The notes under the pieces were generated by a model. That model worked only from the letters and a program-made list of their open reading frames with translations, was not told the DNA's origin and did no database searches. DNA of 64,000 nucleotides from Prevotella sp. (GTDB lineage: Bacteria; Bacteroidota; Bacteroidia; Bacteroidales; Bacteroidaceae). Of the stretch, positions 27,062-35,036 are shown piece after piece. Position 1 is the first letter of the stretch; each line of letters opens with the position of its first letter. Location of the stretch: the NCBI GenBank assembly GCA_017428055.1, contig JAFRRN010000043.1:1-64000 (forward strand), read 5' to 3'. The position numbers and the translations under genes are program-made.

Positions 27062-29314
27062 ATGAACAACAAAAATATCATAGGAAAGGCTCTCGCGGTA
27101 ACAATCTTCGCCGTGGGCATGACGGCTTGTAGCGACAGTTTCTTGGAGGAGAAGAAGAACTACGGAAACTTCAACCAGACAACCGCCTACAGCGACTACA
27201 ATGGCGCACAGGAACGCTTAAACAACCTGTATTACTGGATCCTGCCCACCTCAGGTAGTGGTGACGGTAACGGCACCAACCGCCCGAATGACTGGACCCC
27301 CGTAGGCAATCCCGACAAATGGTCGAAGAGCACCGAGGAATACGGCGGTTTCTCTATCTTTGTCAATCCCGAAGAAGAAATCACCTACAACTTCAGCGGC
27401 TCCAATTTCGACTTCTTCTATGTAGCCAACGATGTCTACAGCCCGTGGGGACACATCCGCAACTGCAACGACGTGATTGAAAACGTATCGAAATCGGAAG
27501 TTCTGACCGAAGAGCAAAAGAATGAATTGCTCGGCCAGGCATACTTCTTCCGCGCCTATATGTACTACCACCTCGTGACCATCTACGGTGGCGTGCCCAT
27601 CATCGACCACGTGCAAGACCCCATCTTGGGAAAAGACGGCGACGGCTCTGACCTCATCGTGCCGCGCCAGACCACCAAGGACTGCGTGGAATTCATCCGT
27701 GCCGACTTTGAACGTGCCGCCAACATGTTGCCAGCACGCTGGACCAACGAGGCGCAAGACTTCGGTCGCATCACATCGGGACTCGCACAGGCCATGCTCG
27801 GCAAGATGTTGCTCTACTATGCCAGCCCCGTCTTCAACCGCGCTGACGACGTGTCGCGCTGGGAGGCAGCCTATACTGCCAACAAGACGGCATTGGAAAA
27901 ACTGAAGGCAGGAGGGTTCGGACTGGTCTATGCCAATAATGGCGGTGAGAACAACGGTGCCAACTGGGCGAAGATGTGGATGGACTACACGGGGTCGGAC
28001 GGCAGCGTCAACGAGGCTGTTTTCATCACTCTCCACAACACGAAGGATAATGTGTCTGGACAACCCGACTATGGGAAGTACAACAGTTGGGAGCATAACA
28101 TCCGCCCAAGGAACACCAACGGCGGCGGTGGCTACACCCCGACGGCAGAGTTGGTGGACCTCTTCCCCATGTCAGACGGTCTCAAGCCCGGCGAGAGCAG
28201 CATCAAATACGACAAGTTGAAGTTCTGGCTCAACCGCGACCCACGTTTCTACCGCACGTTTGCCTTCCCAGGAGTGCAATGGCAATGGAGCGAGGGCGGT
28301 GTCAGTTTGACCGATCCGTCATTGAATGGCATCATCCCGACCGATGCCTACACCACGGGTAAGAACTATGCTTTGTGGAGTTACATGTGGAATGACAAGG
28401 AGGAAGACCTCGAGAAGGTGACAACCTCCAGCGGTTATTGGGCAGAACTGCTCACGCAGACCACCGATAAGGCGAGCAGCCACTCCATCTATGTGCGCAA
28501 ACGCACGGACGACCTACACCTCCATACCACGCCTTTCTACGAGTACATCAATAGCCAGAGCAACCCCAAGGGATTCCAGAAGAATGCCGCGCCGCTCATT
28601 TCCATGCGTTATGCCGAGGTGTTGCTCAACTTCGCCGAGGCAGCTTGTGGTGCCGGCCATAGCGATGAGGCATTGAGTGCCTTGCAAGAGATCCGCGCCC
28701 GCGTGGGCTATACCGCCGCCAACAATTACGGTTTGCCCTCCGATGTCAATGCCAACCGTGCCAAGTTGTTCGCCGCCATCCTCTATGAACGCCAGATCGA
28801 ACTGGCATTTGAGGGCAACCGCTACGGCGACATGCACCGCTGGATGCTCTTCGATGGTGGCGAGGGACAGTCTGCCATCAAGCCATCATGGGCTTTGACG
28901 GGCTTTGGCGGCAACACGTGCAACTACCTCGGTGTCAACCCCTTGAATGGAACGAAGCGTCACCAGATTGTCATCTACTGCTTAGACGCATCCGATACCG
29001 ACCCCACGGAGGGCAACCGTCCCGACCCCATCTCACTCGATGAGGACATGACGTATGCCAATGGCTCGTACAATGACAGCAAGGTGCAGGAGCTGGCAGA
29101 GTTCTATGAGATATTCCTGGGTCGTAAAGACGTGAACCTCGACGGTAACGACGATGCCTTGACCATCCAATACCGCCCGACGTATTATTTCTTGGGCTTG
29201 CGCCAGAATGCCATGCAAACCAACCCAACGTTGCACCAGACGGTGGGATGGCATGACTTGGGACGCAACGCCGACGGTCTCTTCGACCCCCTCTCTGACA
29301 CTTTGCCAGAGTAA
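27062..29314 (+). CDS. SusD/RagB-family nutrient-binding lipoprotein
   Basis: The protein has 750 residues, long for SusD (often 500-650). The lipobox is MTACS (Cys near residue 23). Family features include an N-terminal SDSFLEEK segment, TPR-like helices (QKNELLGQAYFFRAYMYYHL near 160), APLISMRYAEVLLNFAEAAC (near 525) and ILYERQIELAFEGNRYGDMH (near 580). It binds glycan at the surface and pairs with SusC. The extra length lies in loops in the middle and C-terminal half. A strong terminator at 29343-29382 ends the transcript. Confidence 0.95.
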   Translation: MNNKNIIGKALAVTIFAVGMTACSDSFLEEKKNYGNFNQTTAYSDYNGAQERLNNLYYWILPTSGSGDGNGTNRPNDWTPVGNPDKWSKSTEEYGGFSIFVNPEEEITYNFSGSNFDFFYVANDVYSPWGHIRNCNDVIENVSKSEVLTEEQKNELLGQAYFFRAYMYYHLVTIYGGVPIIDHVQDPILGKDGDGSDLIVPRQTTKDCVEFIRADFERAANMLPARWTNEAQDFGRITSGLAQAMLGKMLLYYASPVFNRADDVSRWEAAYTANKTALEKLKAGGFGLVYANNGGENNGANWAKMWMDYTGSDGSVNEAVFITLHNTKDNVSGQPDYGKYNSWEHNIRPRNTNGGGGYTPTAELVDLFPMSDGLKPGESSIKYDKLKFWLNRDPRFYRTFAFPGVQWQWSEGGVSLTDPSLNGIIPTDAYTTGKNYALWSYMWNDKEEDLEKVTTSSGYWAELLTQTTDKASSHSIYVRKRTDDLHLHTTPFYEYINSQSNPKGFQKNAAPLISMRYAEVLLNFAEAACGAGHSDEALSALQEIRARVGYTAANNYGLPSDVNANRAKLFAAILYERQIELAFEGNRYGDMHRWMLFDGGEGQSAIKPSWALTGFGGNTCNYLGVNPLNGTKRHQIVIYCLDASDTDPTEGNRPDPISLDEDMTYANGSYNDSKVQELAEFYEIFLGRKDVNLDGNDDALTIQYRPTYYFLGLRQNAMQTNPTLHQTVGWHDLGRNADGLFDPLSDTLPE

Positions 29315-29342
29315 AAGCATACCACAGTAGTGGGCTTCAGCT

Positions 29343-29382
29343 GGGAGGTAAGTTCTATCTGATAGGCTTACCTCCCTTTTTT
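29343..29382 (+). terminator. Intrinsic terminator of the SusC/SusD operon
   Basis: A perfect 10-bp inverted repeat GGGAGGTAAG (29343-29352) and CTTACCTCCC (29367-29376), with a 14-base loop, is followed directly by six T residues, 28 bp after the SusD stop. Confidence 0.92.
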
Positions 29383-29442
29383 CACCCTTGAGATTAGTAC
29401 AACAGGCATGGCGAAACGTCCTTTCAATAAACGACATAGACC

Positions 29443-32400
29443 ATGAAACGTTATCTGCATACCCTCATCGCTCTCTTGTGCTTGTGTATTTGCCAAAGCC
29501 TCCCCGCCCAGAAGAAGCCCAAGAAGGAGTTGTATATCCCCATGGATTATTCCACCTGCGGCTACCATGCCTCCGAAAGAACCATCCCCAACGTTCCCGT
29601 CGTGGCATTCGTCGAATGGCAGGAGGGCGATTGCTCCCCCATCATCCAACAAGCCATTGACCAGGTTGCCAAGACAAAGGTAAAAGCCAACGGCATTCGC
29701 GGTGCCATCCTCTTGGGAGAGGGAACTTTTCAGATAGACCAACCCCTGCGCATCACCGCCTCGGGCATCATCATCCGTGGCATGGGCAGGGAGAAGACCA
29801 CCCTTGTCAAGCACGGCGTAGACCGTGGCGCTTTGATTTATGTGGAGGGAACGAGGGCGAAAGAAGTCCCAAATTCCGACACATTATATATTATTAATGA
29901 TAAGCTCACGGCTGGTAGTATGACTTTTACCGTGAATGCCATTCCTAAGGACATCAACGTGGGTGACCGCATACACATCGTCCGCCCCTCCACACGCCCA
30001 TGGATCGAGAGCCTGAGGATGGAGGACTTCGGTGGTGGACTCGACTATACGGGATGGAAACCCACGGATATTGACATCACTTACGACCGCACCATCACCA
30101 CCATCGATGGCAACCAAGTCACGATTGACGCACCCATTACCACCACCATCAGCCAAGAATTTGGTGGCGCATACCTCATTCCCCACCGTCCAACGGGTGA
30201 GTTGACGGAATGCGGCATAGAAAACTTGACGCTTGAATCTGCCATCAACGACTGGAATCCCAAGGATGAAGACCATTGTTGGGATGGCATCTTCATGGAA
30301 AATGTGCGCAACTCGTGGGTGCGCCGCGTCAACTTCCGCCATCTTGCGGGGTCAGCGGTCAACCTCCAAAAGCACACAAGCCGTATCACAGTGGAAGACT
30401 GCATCGCCTCCGAGCCGACATCAGAGATTGGTGGATGGCGCAGAAACGTATTTCTCACTCGCGGTCAGCAAACCTTATTCCAGCGTTGTGTGTCGCGCCA
30501 GGGCATACACGACTTCGCCGCCGGCTATTGTGCGGCAGGGCCGAATGCCTTTGTGCAATGCGAGGGTGAGGAGTCGCTGGGGTTCAGCGGCAGCATAGGC
30601 TCATGGGCGGCGGGACTCTTGTTTGACATTGTCAATATCGACGGCAACGACCTCCGCTTTGCCAACCTCGAGCAATTCCAGTTCGGGACGGGCTGGAACA
30701 CCGCCAACTCGATGTTTTGGCAATGCACCGCCTCCACGATAGAATGCTATTCGCCAGACATAGACAACCGCAGCAGCGCACACGGTTGCTGGGGAACGCT
30801 CACGGGCAATGGCGAGTGGACGAGCAGTAACGACCACGTGTCGCCCCGCTCCCTGTTCTATGACCAGTTGGAGAAACGGCTCTCAGCATCGACCGCCTAT
30901 ATCGACAGCCTCGCCCATATCCTCCCCCGTCCCACCAACGCCACCAGTTCACCCACGATGGAACAGGCGATGGAGCTGGCACAGGAGTCACTCACCACGC
31001 CCCGACTCACCCTCTCCGCATGGATAGACGCTATCCCTTTCCTAACAGATGCCACCCTCTCCCCCAAAAATATCCGGAATATCCAGAAAGTCCAGAATAT
31101 CCGGAGTACCCAGAAAACCCAGAAAACCCGGATTATCCAGAATACCTGGGAAATCCATCCGCCCCATCTCCCCCTCCCCCCTGGCAACCAATTCAACATC
31201 CCTTGGTGGAGCGGGCGCGTGAAAGACAATTTTGTAGAGCGTGATGCCAAGCCCGCCATCACTCGTTTCGTCCCCGGTCGCGAGGGCACAGGATGGACAG
31301 ACCGCCTCGATTCCGTGGTCTCTTTCCTCAAGGAAAACCATTATAGCTCGCTCTATCACCATTATGGACTGTGGTACGACCTGCGACGCACCGACCATGA
31401 ACGTGTACGTCGCGCCGATGGAGACGTGTGGGCACCCTTCTACGAACAGCCCTTCGCCCGCAGCGGACAGGGCATCGCTTGGGATGGGCTATCACGCTAC
31501 GACCTCTCCAAGCCCAACCTTTGGTATTGGCAACGCCTCAACGAGTTTGCCTCGAAGGCTGCCGAACACCACATTTTCCTATTCAACGAGCATTATTTCC
31601 AGCATAACATCCTCGAGGCGGGAGCGCATTGGGTGGATTGCCCGTGGCGACCCGTCAACAACATCAATGACACCAACTTCCCCGAGCCCGTACCCTTCGA
31701 TGGTGACAAGCGCATCTTCATGGCAGAGCAATTCTATGATGAGCAAAACCCGACGTTGCGTCCCTTGCACAAGCAATACATCCGTATGTGCTTAGACCAA
31801 CTGAAAGACCAGCCCAATGTGGTGCATCTGCTCAGTGCCGAATACACGGGACCGTTGCATTTCACCCGTTTCTGGTTAGAGACAATCGCCGAATGGGAGG
31901 CGGAAACAGGCCACCATCCGCTCATCGCCCTCAGTTGTACCAAGGACGCACAAGACACCATCTTGGCAGACCCCATATTAAATAAGGTGGTTGACATCAT
32001 CGACATCCGCTATTGGCATTACAACACGGAAGGACTCTGGGCACCGCAAGAGGGCAAGAACATGTCTCCCCGCCAGTGGATGCGCAAGATGAAAGTGGGC
32101 AAGACGGGATTCCAAGAGGTCTATCGAGCCGTCCGCGAATGCCGCGACCGCTATCCCGACAAGGCCATCACCTATTTCTCCCAACAATATCCCGCATACG
32201 GATGGGCGGTGCTGATGGGCGGTGGCGCAATGTCCAACATCCCCATCGACCTGGACAACGCCACGCCCCTGCAACGGCAGATGCTGCAAGATGCATACGC
32301 CATGCGCCCCATCGACGGCGAGGGATGTGTGGCTCTCGGCGACGAAAACATAGGTTATCTTGTCTATACATTGTCAGAAACGGTCTCCATCCCCATCCCC

Positions 32401-32535
32401 ACAGGGAAATTTGACATCTATTCCGTCCACCCCAAGACAGGAAACATCACCCCCACCCATCGGAACGCCAAGCTCCAACAGGCATTCCAAACGACAACAT
32501 CACCCGACAAAATCTTCTACCTGCGCCGCAAATAA
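29443..32535 (+). CDS. Two-domain beta-helix plus TIM-barrel-like protein (DUF4955/DUF6298-like)
   Basis: The protein has 1030 residues and a signal peptide (MKRYLHTLIALLCLCICQSL then PAQ). Residues about 40-540 form a right-handed parallel beta-helix of the pectin-lyase type, with GIENLTLESAINDWNPKDED and NSWVRRVNFRHLAGSAVNLQ. Residues about 590-960 look like a TIM-barrel-type glycosidase domain: YSSLYHHYGLWYDLRRTDHE, FLFNEHYFQHNILEAGAHWV, LLSAEYTGPLHFTRFW and VVDIIDIRYWHYNTEGLW. I recall this as the DUF4955/DUF6298 architecture of Bacteroidetes pectin-related loci, but I cannot verify it. Glu residues in the FNEHYF and SAEYTG motifs are candidate catalytic groups. The two halves are joined by a linker made of a 9-bp DNA repeat. 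It follows the SusD terminator and may have its own promoter. Confidence 0.7.
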   Translation: MKRYLHTLIALLCLCICQSLPAQKKPKKELYIPMDYSTCGYHASERTIPNVPVVAFVEWQEGDCSPIIQQAIDQVAKTKVKANGIRGAILLGEGTFQIDQPLRITASGIIIRGMGREKTTLVKHGVDRGALIYVEGTRAKEVPNSDTLYIINDKLTAGSMTFTVNAIPKDINVGDRIHIVRPSTRPWIESLRMEDFGGGLDYTGWKPTDIDITYDRTITTIDGNQVTIDAPITTTISQEFGGAYLIPHRPTGELTECGIENLTLESAINDWNPKDEDHCWDGIFMENVRNSWVRRVNFRHLAGSAVNLQKHTSRITVEDCIASEPTSEIGGWRRNVFLTRGQQTLFQRCVSRQGIHDFAAGYCAAGPNAFVQCEGEESLGFSGSIGSWAAGLLFDIVNIDGNDLRFANLEQFQFGTGWNTANSMFWQCTASTIECYSPDIDNRSSAHGCWGTLTGNGEWTSSNDHVSPRSLFYDQLEKRLSASTAYIDSLAHILPRPTNATSSPTMEQAMELAQESLTTPRLTLSAWIDAIPFLTDATLSPKNIRNIQKVQNIRSTQKTQKTRIIQNTWEIHPPHLPLPPGNQFNIPWWSGRVKDNFVERDAKPAITRFVPGREGTGWTDRLDSVVSFLKENHYSSLYHHYGLWYDLRRTDHERVRRADGDVWAPFYEQPFARSGQGIAWDGLSRYDLSKPNLWYWQRLNEFASKAAEHHIFLFNEHYFQHNILEAGAHWVDCPWRPVNNINDTNFPEPVPFDGDKRIFMAEQFYDEQNPTLRPLHKQYIRMCLDQLKDQPNVVHLLSAEYTGPLHFTRFWLETIAEWEAETGHHPLIALSCTKDAQDTILADPILNKVVDIIDIRYWHYNTEGLWAPQEGKNMSPRQWMRKMKVGKTGFQEVYRAVRECRDRYPDKAITYFSQQYPAYGWAVLMGGGAMSNIPIDLDNATPLQRQMLQDAYAMRPIDGEGCVALGDENIGYLVYTLSETVSIPIPTGKFDIYSVHPKTGNITPTHRNAKLQQAFQTTTSPDKIFYLRRK
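31069..31149 (+). repeat. 9-bp coding minisatellite, nine copies
   Basis: Nine consecutive units of the form AATATCCGG / AATATCCAG / AAAACCCAG occupy exactly 81 bp, in frame within the gene at 29443. They encode a repeating tripeptide of the type Ile/Val/Thr-Gln/Arg-Asn/Lys/Ser, about residues 543-569, at the boundary of the beta-helix and the C-terminal domain. Because the unit length is a multiple of three, copy-number change would alter linker length without breaking the frame. Confidence 0.85.
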
Positions 32536-32571
32536 ACGAAAACTGACAATTACCAGATTTTTTTCATATCG

Positions 32572-32659
32572 TGGTAAACGGTTTACCAAAGTTTGGTAAA
32601 TCGATTACCAGATGCTGGTAAACCGATTACCAAATGATGGTAATCCGTTTACCAAAGAC
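32572..32659. repeat. Four palindromic sites TGGTAA-N5-TTACCA with 22-bp period
   Basis: Units lie at 32572, 32594, 32616 and 32638. Each is a 17-bp site with invariant half-sites TGGTAA and TTACCA around five variable central bases, followed by a 5-bp spacer of unrelated sequence. Half-sites are conserved in all four copies while centres and spacers differ, which fits protein-binding sites better than recent duplication. The array is 36 bp after the stop of the gene at 29443 and about 107 bp upstream of the sigma-factor -7 box. Confidence 0.85.
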
Positions 32660-32765
32660 AAGTAAAAACAATCTTTTCATGGGTAATTTTCATTCAAATA
32701 GGTGGAAAATTGAAGAAATGGCAAAGAAAAACGAAAAGAAACGTAAGGTAAATAAAAAAAAATGT

Positions 32766-32773
32766 TACCTTTG
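32766..32773 (+). promoter_or_regulatory. -7 box of the ECF sigma-factor operon
   Basis: TACCTTTG matches TAnnTTTG, 45 bp upstream of the ATG at 32819. It overlaps the alternative upstream ATG at 32762, so that start would not be in the transcript. A -33 TTTG is not clear. Confidence 0.55.
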
Positions 32774-32818
32774 CAACAACAAAACACTCTAATATCTACC
32801 AATCTAACGAATCTAAAA

Positions 32819-33331
32819 ATGGTTGACTTTACCCAATTATACGATGACAACATAGACAACCTCTTCGCTTTCGGGTCACGGTTCACCTCCGACCGCGAGT
32901 TGTTGAAAGACTGCATCCACGACGTGTTTGTCAAACTCTTCGCCAAACGCGAGAGCCTCGGGGCGGTAAACAACATCGAAAGCTACCTGTACATCTCCCT
33001 CCGCAACCGCATCAATGACGAGTACCGCCGTAACGTGCGGCTCTGCGACAACGAAATCAACGACTCCAGTATGCGCGACATCGCGGAGAATGAGGAATAC
33101 TACCATGAGCGTCGTTTGCGGCAAGAGACCCTTTCCGACTATTTCAAGGAATATTATAAGCTACTCTCCCCCCGCCAGAAACAAATCATCCACCTTTATT
33201 ATTTGGAGCAGCGCAAATACGAAGACATCTGCCAGATCATGGGCATTAACTACCAAAGCGTGCGCAACCTCATGCACCGCAGCATCTCGCGCCTACGTGA
33301 GTTTGCCTCCACCATGCAGCCCGCCATATAA
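32819..33331 (+). CDS. ECF-type RNA polymerase sigma factor
   Basis: The protein has 170 residues with sigma region 2 (MVDFTQLYDDNIDNLFAFGS, then DCIHDVFVKLFAKRESLG and ESYLYISLRNRINDEYRRNV) and region 4 (LSPRQKQIIHLYYLEQRKYE, DICQIMGINYQSVRNLMHRS). The size and layout fit ECF factors that control SusC/SusD loci. The start at 32819 was chosen over 32762 because of the promoter position. The usual partner in such loci is a FecR-type anti-sigma factor, but none is present downstream. The next reading frame is a 46-residue ORF, 65 bp away. The gene opens the long glycoside hydrolase run and probably controls it. Confidence 0.9.
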   Translation: MVDFTQLYDDNIDNLFAFGSRFTSDRELLKDCIHDVFVKLFAKRESLGAVNNIESYLYISLRNRINDEYRRNVRLCDNEINDSSMRDIAENEEYYHERRLRQETLSDYFKEYYKLLSPRQKQIIHLYYLEQRKYEDICQIMGINYQSVRNLMHRSISRLREFASTMQPAI

Positions 33332-33396
33332 TCCCATCCCTCAAATAGCGCGTATGTGTATGGGTACATGCGCCACAAGTTGTCGTCTTTAAGGAG

Positions 33397-33537
33397 ATGG
33401 CAAACGACAAATCACTCAATCACCAGACACACAAGGGTATATTAAGATATATCTGCCATATATCCCCGCTCTCCTTTCAAGAGAAAGAGGAGTTGAAATT
33501 GCGTATTTCTTTAGCCATCGACCAAACAAATAATTAG
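33397..33537 (+). CDS. Small ORF, 46 aa, in the usual anti-sigma position
   Basis: The ATG at 33397 is preceded by AAGGAG and the frame ends with TAG at 33535-33537, 1 bp before the next start. The product begins MANDKSLNHQTHKGILRYIC and ends RISLAIDQTNN; the helical middle is HISPLSFQEKEELK. The pattern of a short helix followed by LS-x-x-E-K-E-E resembles the cytoplasmic N-terminus of FecR-type anti-sigma factors. A reduced or remnant anti-sigma factor is therefore possible. It is close-packed between the ECF sigma gene and the TIM-barrel/DUF3826 gene. Translation is not proven. Confidence 0.45.
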   Translation: MANDKSLNHQTHKGILRYICHISPLSFQEKEELKLRISLAIDQTNN

Positions 33538-33538
33538 T

Positions 33539-35014
33539 ATGATGGAAATGAAGAAAGCATCCGTTCTTTTGTTATTCATGTTGTACGTCGAATGTGTCAT
33601 GACCTTTGCCTGGGCACAAGACAATTCACCATCAAGATACCAAGTGGGTGTATGCGACTGGATGGTACTCAAACGGCAGAAACTCGGCGAGTTTGAACTG
33701 GCGAAACAACTCGGTTGCGACGGCATAGAGATGGATATGGGGTCGTTGGGACAGCGCGAGATGTTTGACAACAAGATACGCGACCCACAAGAAGCCGCCA
33801 TCTTCAAACGCACGGCAGACAGCCTCGGCATCAAGGTGGGTGCCGTTGCCATGAGCGGTTTCTATGCCCAGGACCTCACCAAGCGTGACAACTACTTGGC
33901 TTTGGCAGAAGACTGTTTCGACACGATGGACAAGGTGGGCAACGTGGAAGTGGCATTCCTGCCCCTCGGCGGATGTGGTAACGACTGGCACACCGACAAG
34001 GCGAAACGTGCCAGCATCGTCAAACGCCTCCATGACATCGGCGAAGCCGCCAAATCTCGCGGCAAGCGGGTGGGCATAGACACCCCGCTTGACGCGAAAG
34101 GGAACCTCAAGCTGCTGAAGGAAATCAACAGCGAGGGCATCGCCATCTTCTATAAATTCCAAACGATTGTGGAGAATGGATGGGATATTTGCAAGGACTT
34201 GAAGAAACTGGGCGGCAAGAACATCTGCGCCATCCATGCCTCCAACACCGACCGGGTATGGCTCCGCAACGACTCGCTCATCGACATGCCCGCCATCAAG
34301 CAAACATTAGACCAGATGGGATGGAGCGGATGGCTCTTCGTGGAGCGTAGCAGGGATGTGAAGATGGTGAGGAATGTCAAGATGAACTATGGCAATAACG
34401 TACGTTACCTAAAGGAGACATTCAACTTCTACCCCACTCCTGACATTGTTTTAGACAGCATCGGGCGAGAACCATCATACGTGAACACCATCATCGGACG
34501 GGCGCAGAAAGCCACCGACGAGTTGGGAATCACGTGGACACCGATGGGGCAAAACGTGCAGAACATCATAGCCAACCGCTATTTCAAGTTGAATGACATC
34601 TATGCGGAGCGTGACTCCATCAAGAAGAGCGACAAACAATTGGCAGATGCCCTATGCGATTCCAAGCTCTACCGCTCGCATTTCGGTTTCGACGCAGACC
34701 TCTCCACCTATCTCAACCCACAAGAAATAGAACGGGTAAAGGACGTGATGACCTTCCATGTCGTGAAAGTCACTTACGATGCACAATGCGATATGATCCC
34801 GACATTGAAGGAGGAAGAGAAGGCGCAGATACTGACTTGGTTGAAAGAAGCCCGTGAACTTGCCATCGATGCCGAAAGTTCCAAGAAGAAACATGAGGTG
34901 TTTGGCAAGTACAAGGGTCGCATCAACAACTACCTTTCCAAGCGTGGGTATGACCTGAATAAGGAACGCGAAGAATGGTATAAGCGAGTGAAAGCCCGTG
35001 GAGGGGAGTTATAA
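33539..35014 (+). CDS. Sugar isomerase-like TIM barrel fused to a DUF3826-like domain
   Basis: The protein has 491 residues with a signal peptide (MMEMKKASVLLLFMLYVECV, then MTFAWAQ). Residues about 35-300 are a xylose-isomerase/AP-endonuclease-like TIM barrel: VCDWMVLKRQKLGEFELAKQ, LGCDGIEMDMG, VAFLPLGGCGND, GKRVGIDTPLD, ICAIHASNTDRV and GWLFVERSRD. Acidic and His residues at the strand ends could bind a metal. Residues about 310-491 match the DUF3826 pattern as I recall it: AQKATDELGI, ANRYFKLNDIYAERD and GKYKGRINNYLSKRGYDLNK. In other Bacteroidetes DUF3826 proteins usually stand alone as short secreted proteins. The exported location is unusual for a sugar isomerase fold, so epimerase or lyase activity on released oligosaccharides is possible. 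Confidence 0.75.
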   Translation: MMEMKKASVLLLFMLYVECVMTFAWAQDNSPSRYQVGVCDWMVLKRQKLGEFELAKQLGCDGIEMDMGSLGQREMFDNKIRDPQEAAIFKRTADSLGIKVGAVAMSGFYAQDLTKRDNYLALAEDCFDTMDKVGNVEVAFLPLGGCGNDWHTDKAKRASIVKRLHDIGEAAKSRGKRVGIDTPLDAKGNLKLLKEINSEGIAIFYKFQTIVENGWDICKDLKKLGGKNICAIHASNTDRVWLRNDSLIDMPAIKQTLDQMGWSGWLFVERSRDVKMVRNVKMNYGNNVRYLKETFNFYPTPDIVLDSIGREPSYVNTIIGRAQKATDELGITWTPMGQNVQNIIANRYFKLNDIYAERDSIKKSDKQLADALCDSKLYRSHFGFDADLSTYLNPQEIERVKDVMTFHVVKVTYDAQCDMIPTLKEEEKAQILTWLKEARELAIDAESSKKKHEVFGKYKGRINNYLSKRGYDLNKEREEWYKRVKARGGEL

Positions 35015-35036
35015 ACACACCAAATAGCAACCGGAA

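Noticed and set aside
32572..32659. CRISPR-like array
   Set aside because: Units are 17-bp palindromes with 5-bp spacers, far too short for CRISPR spacers, and no cas gene is present.
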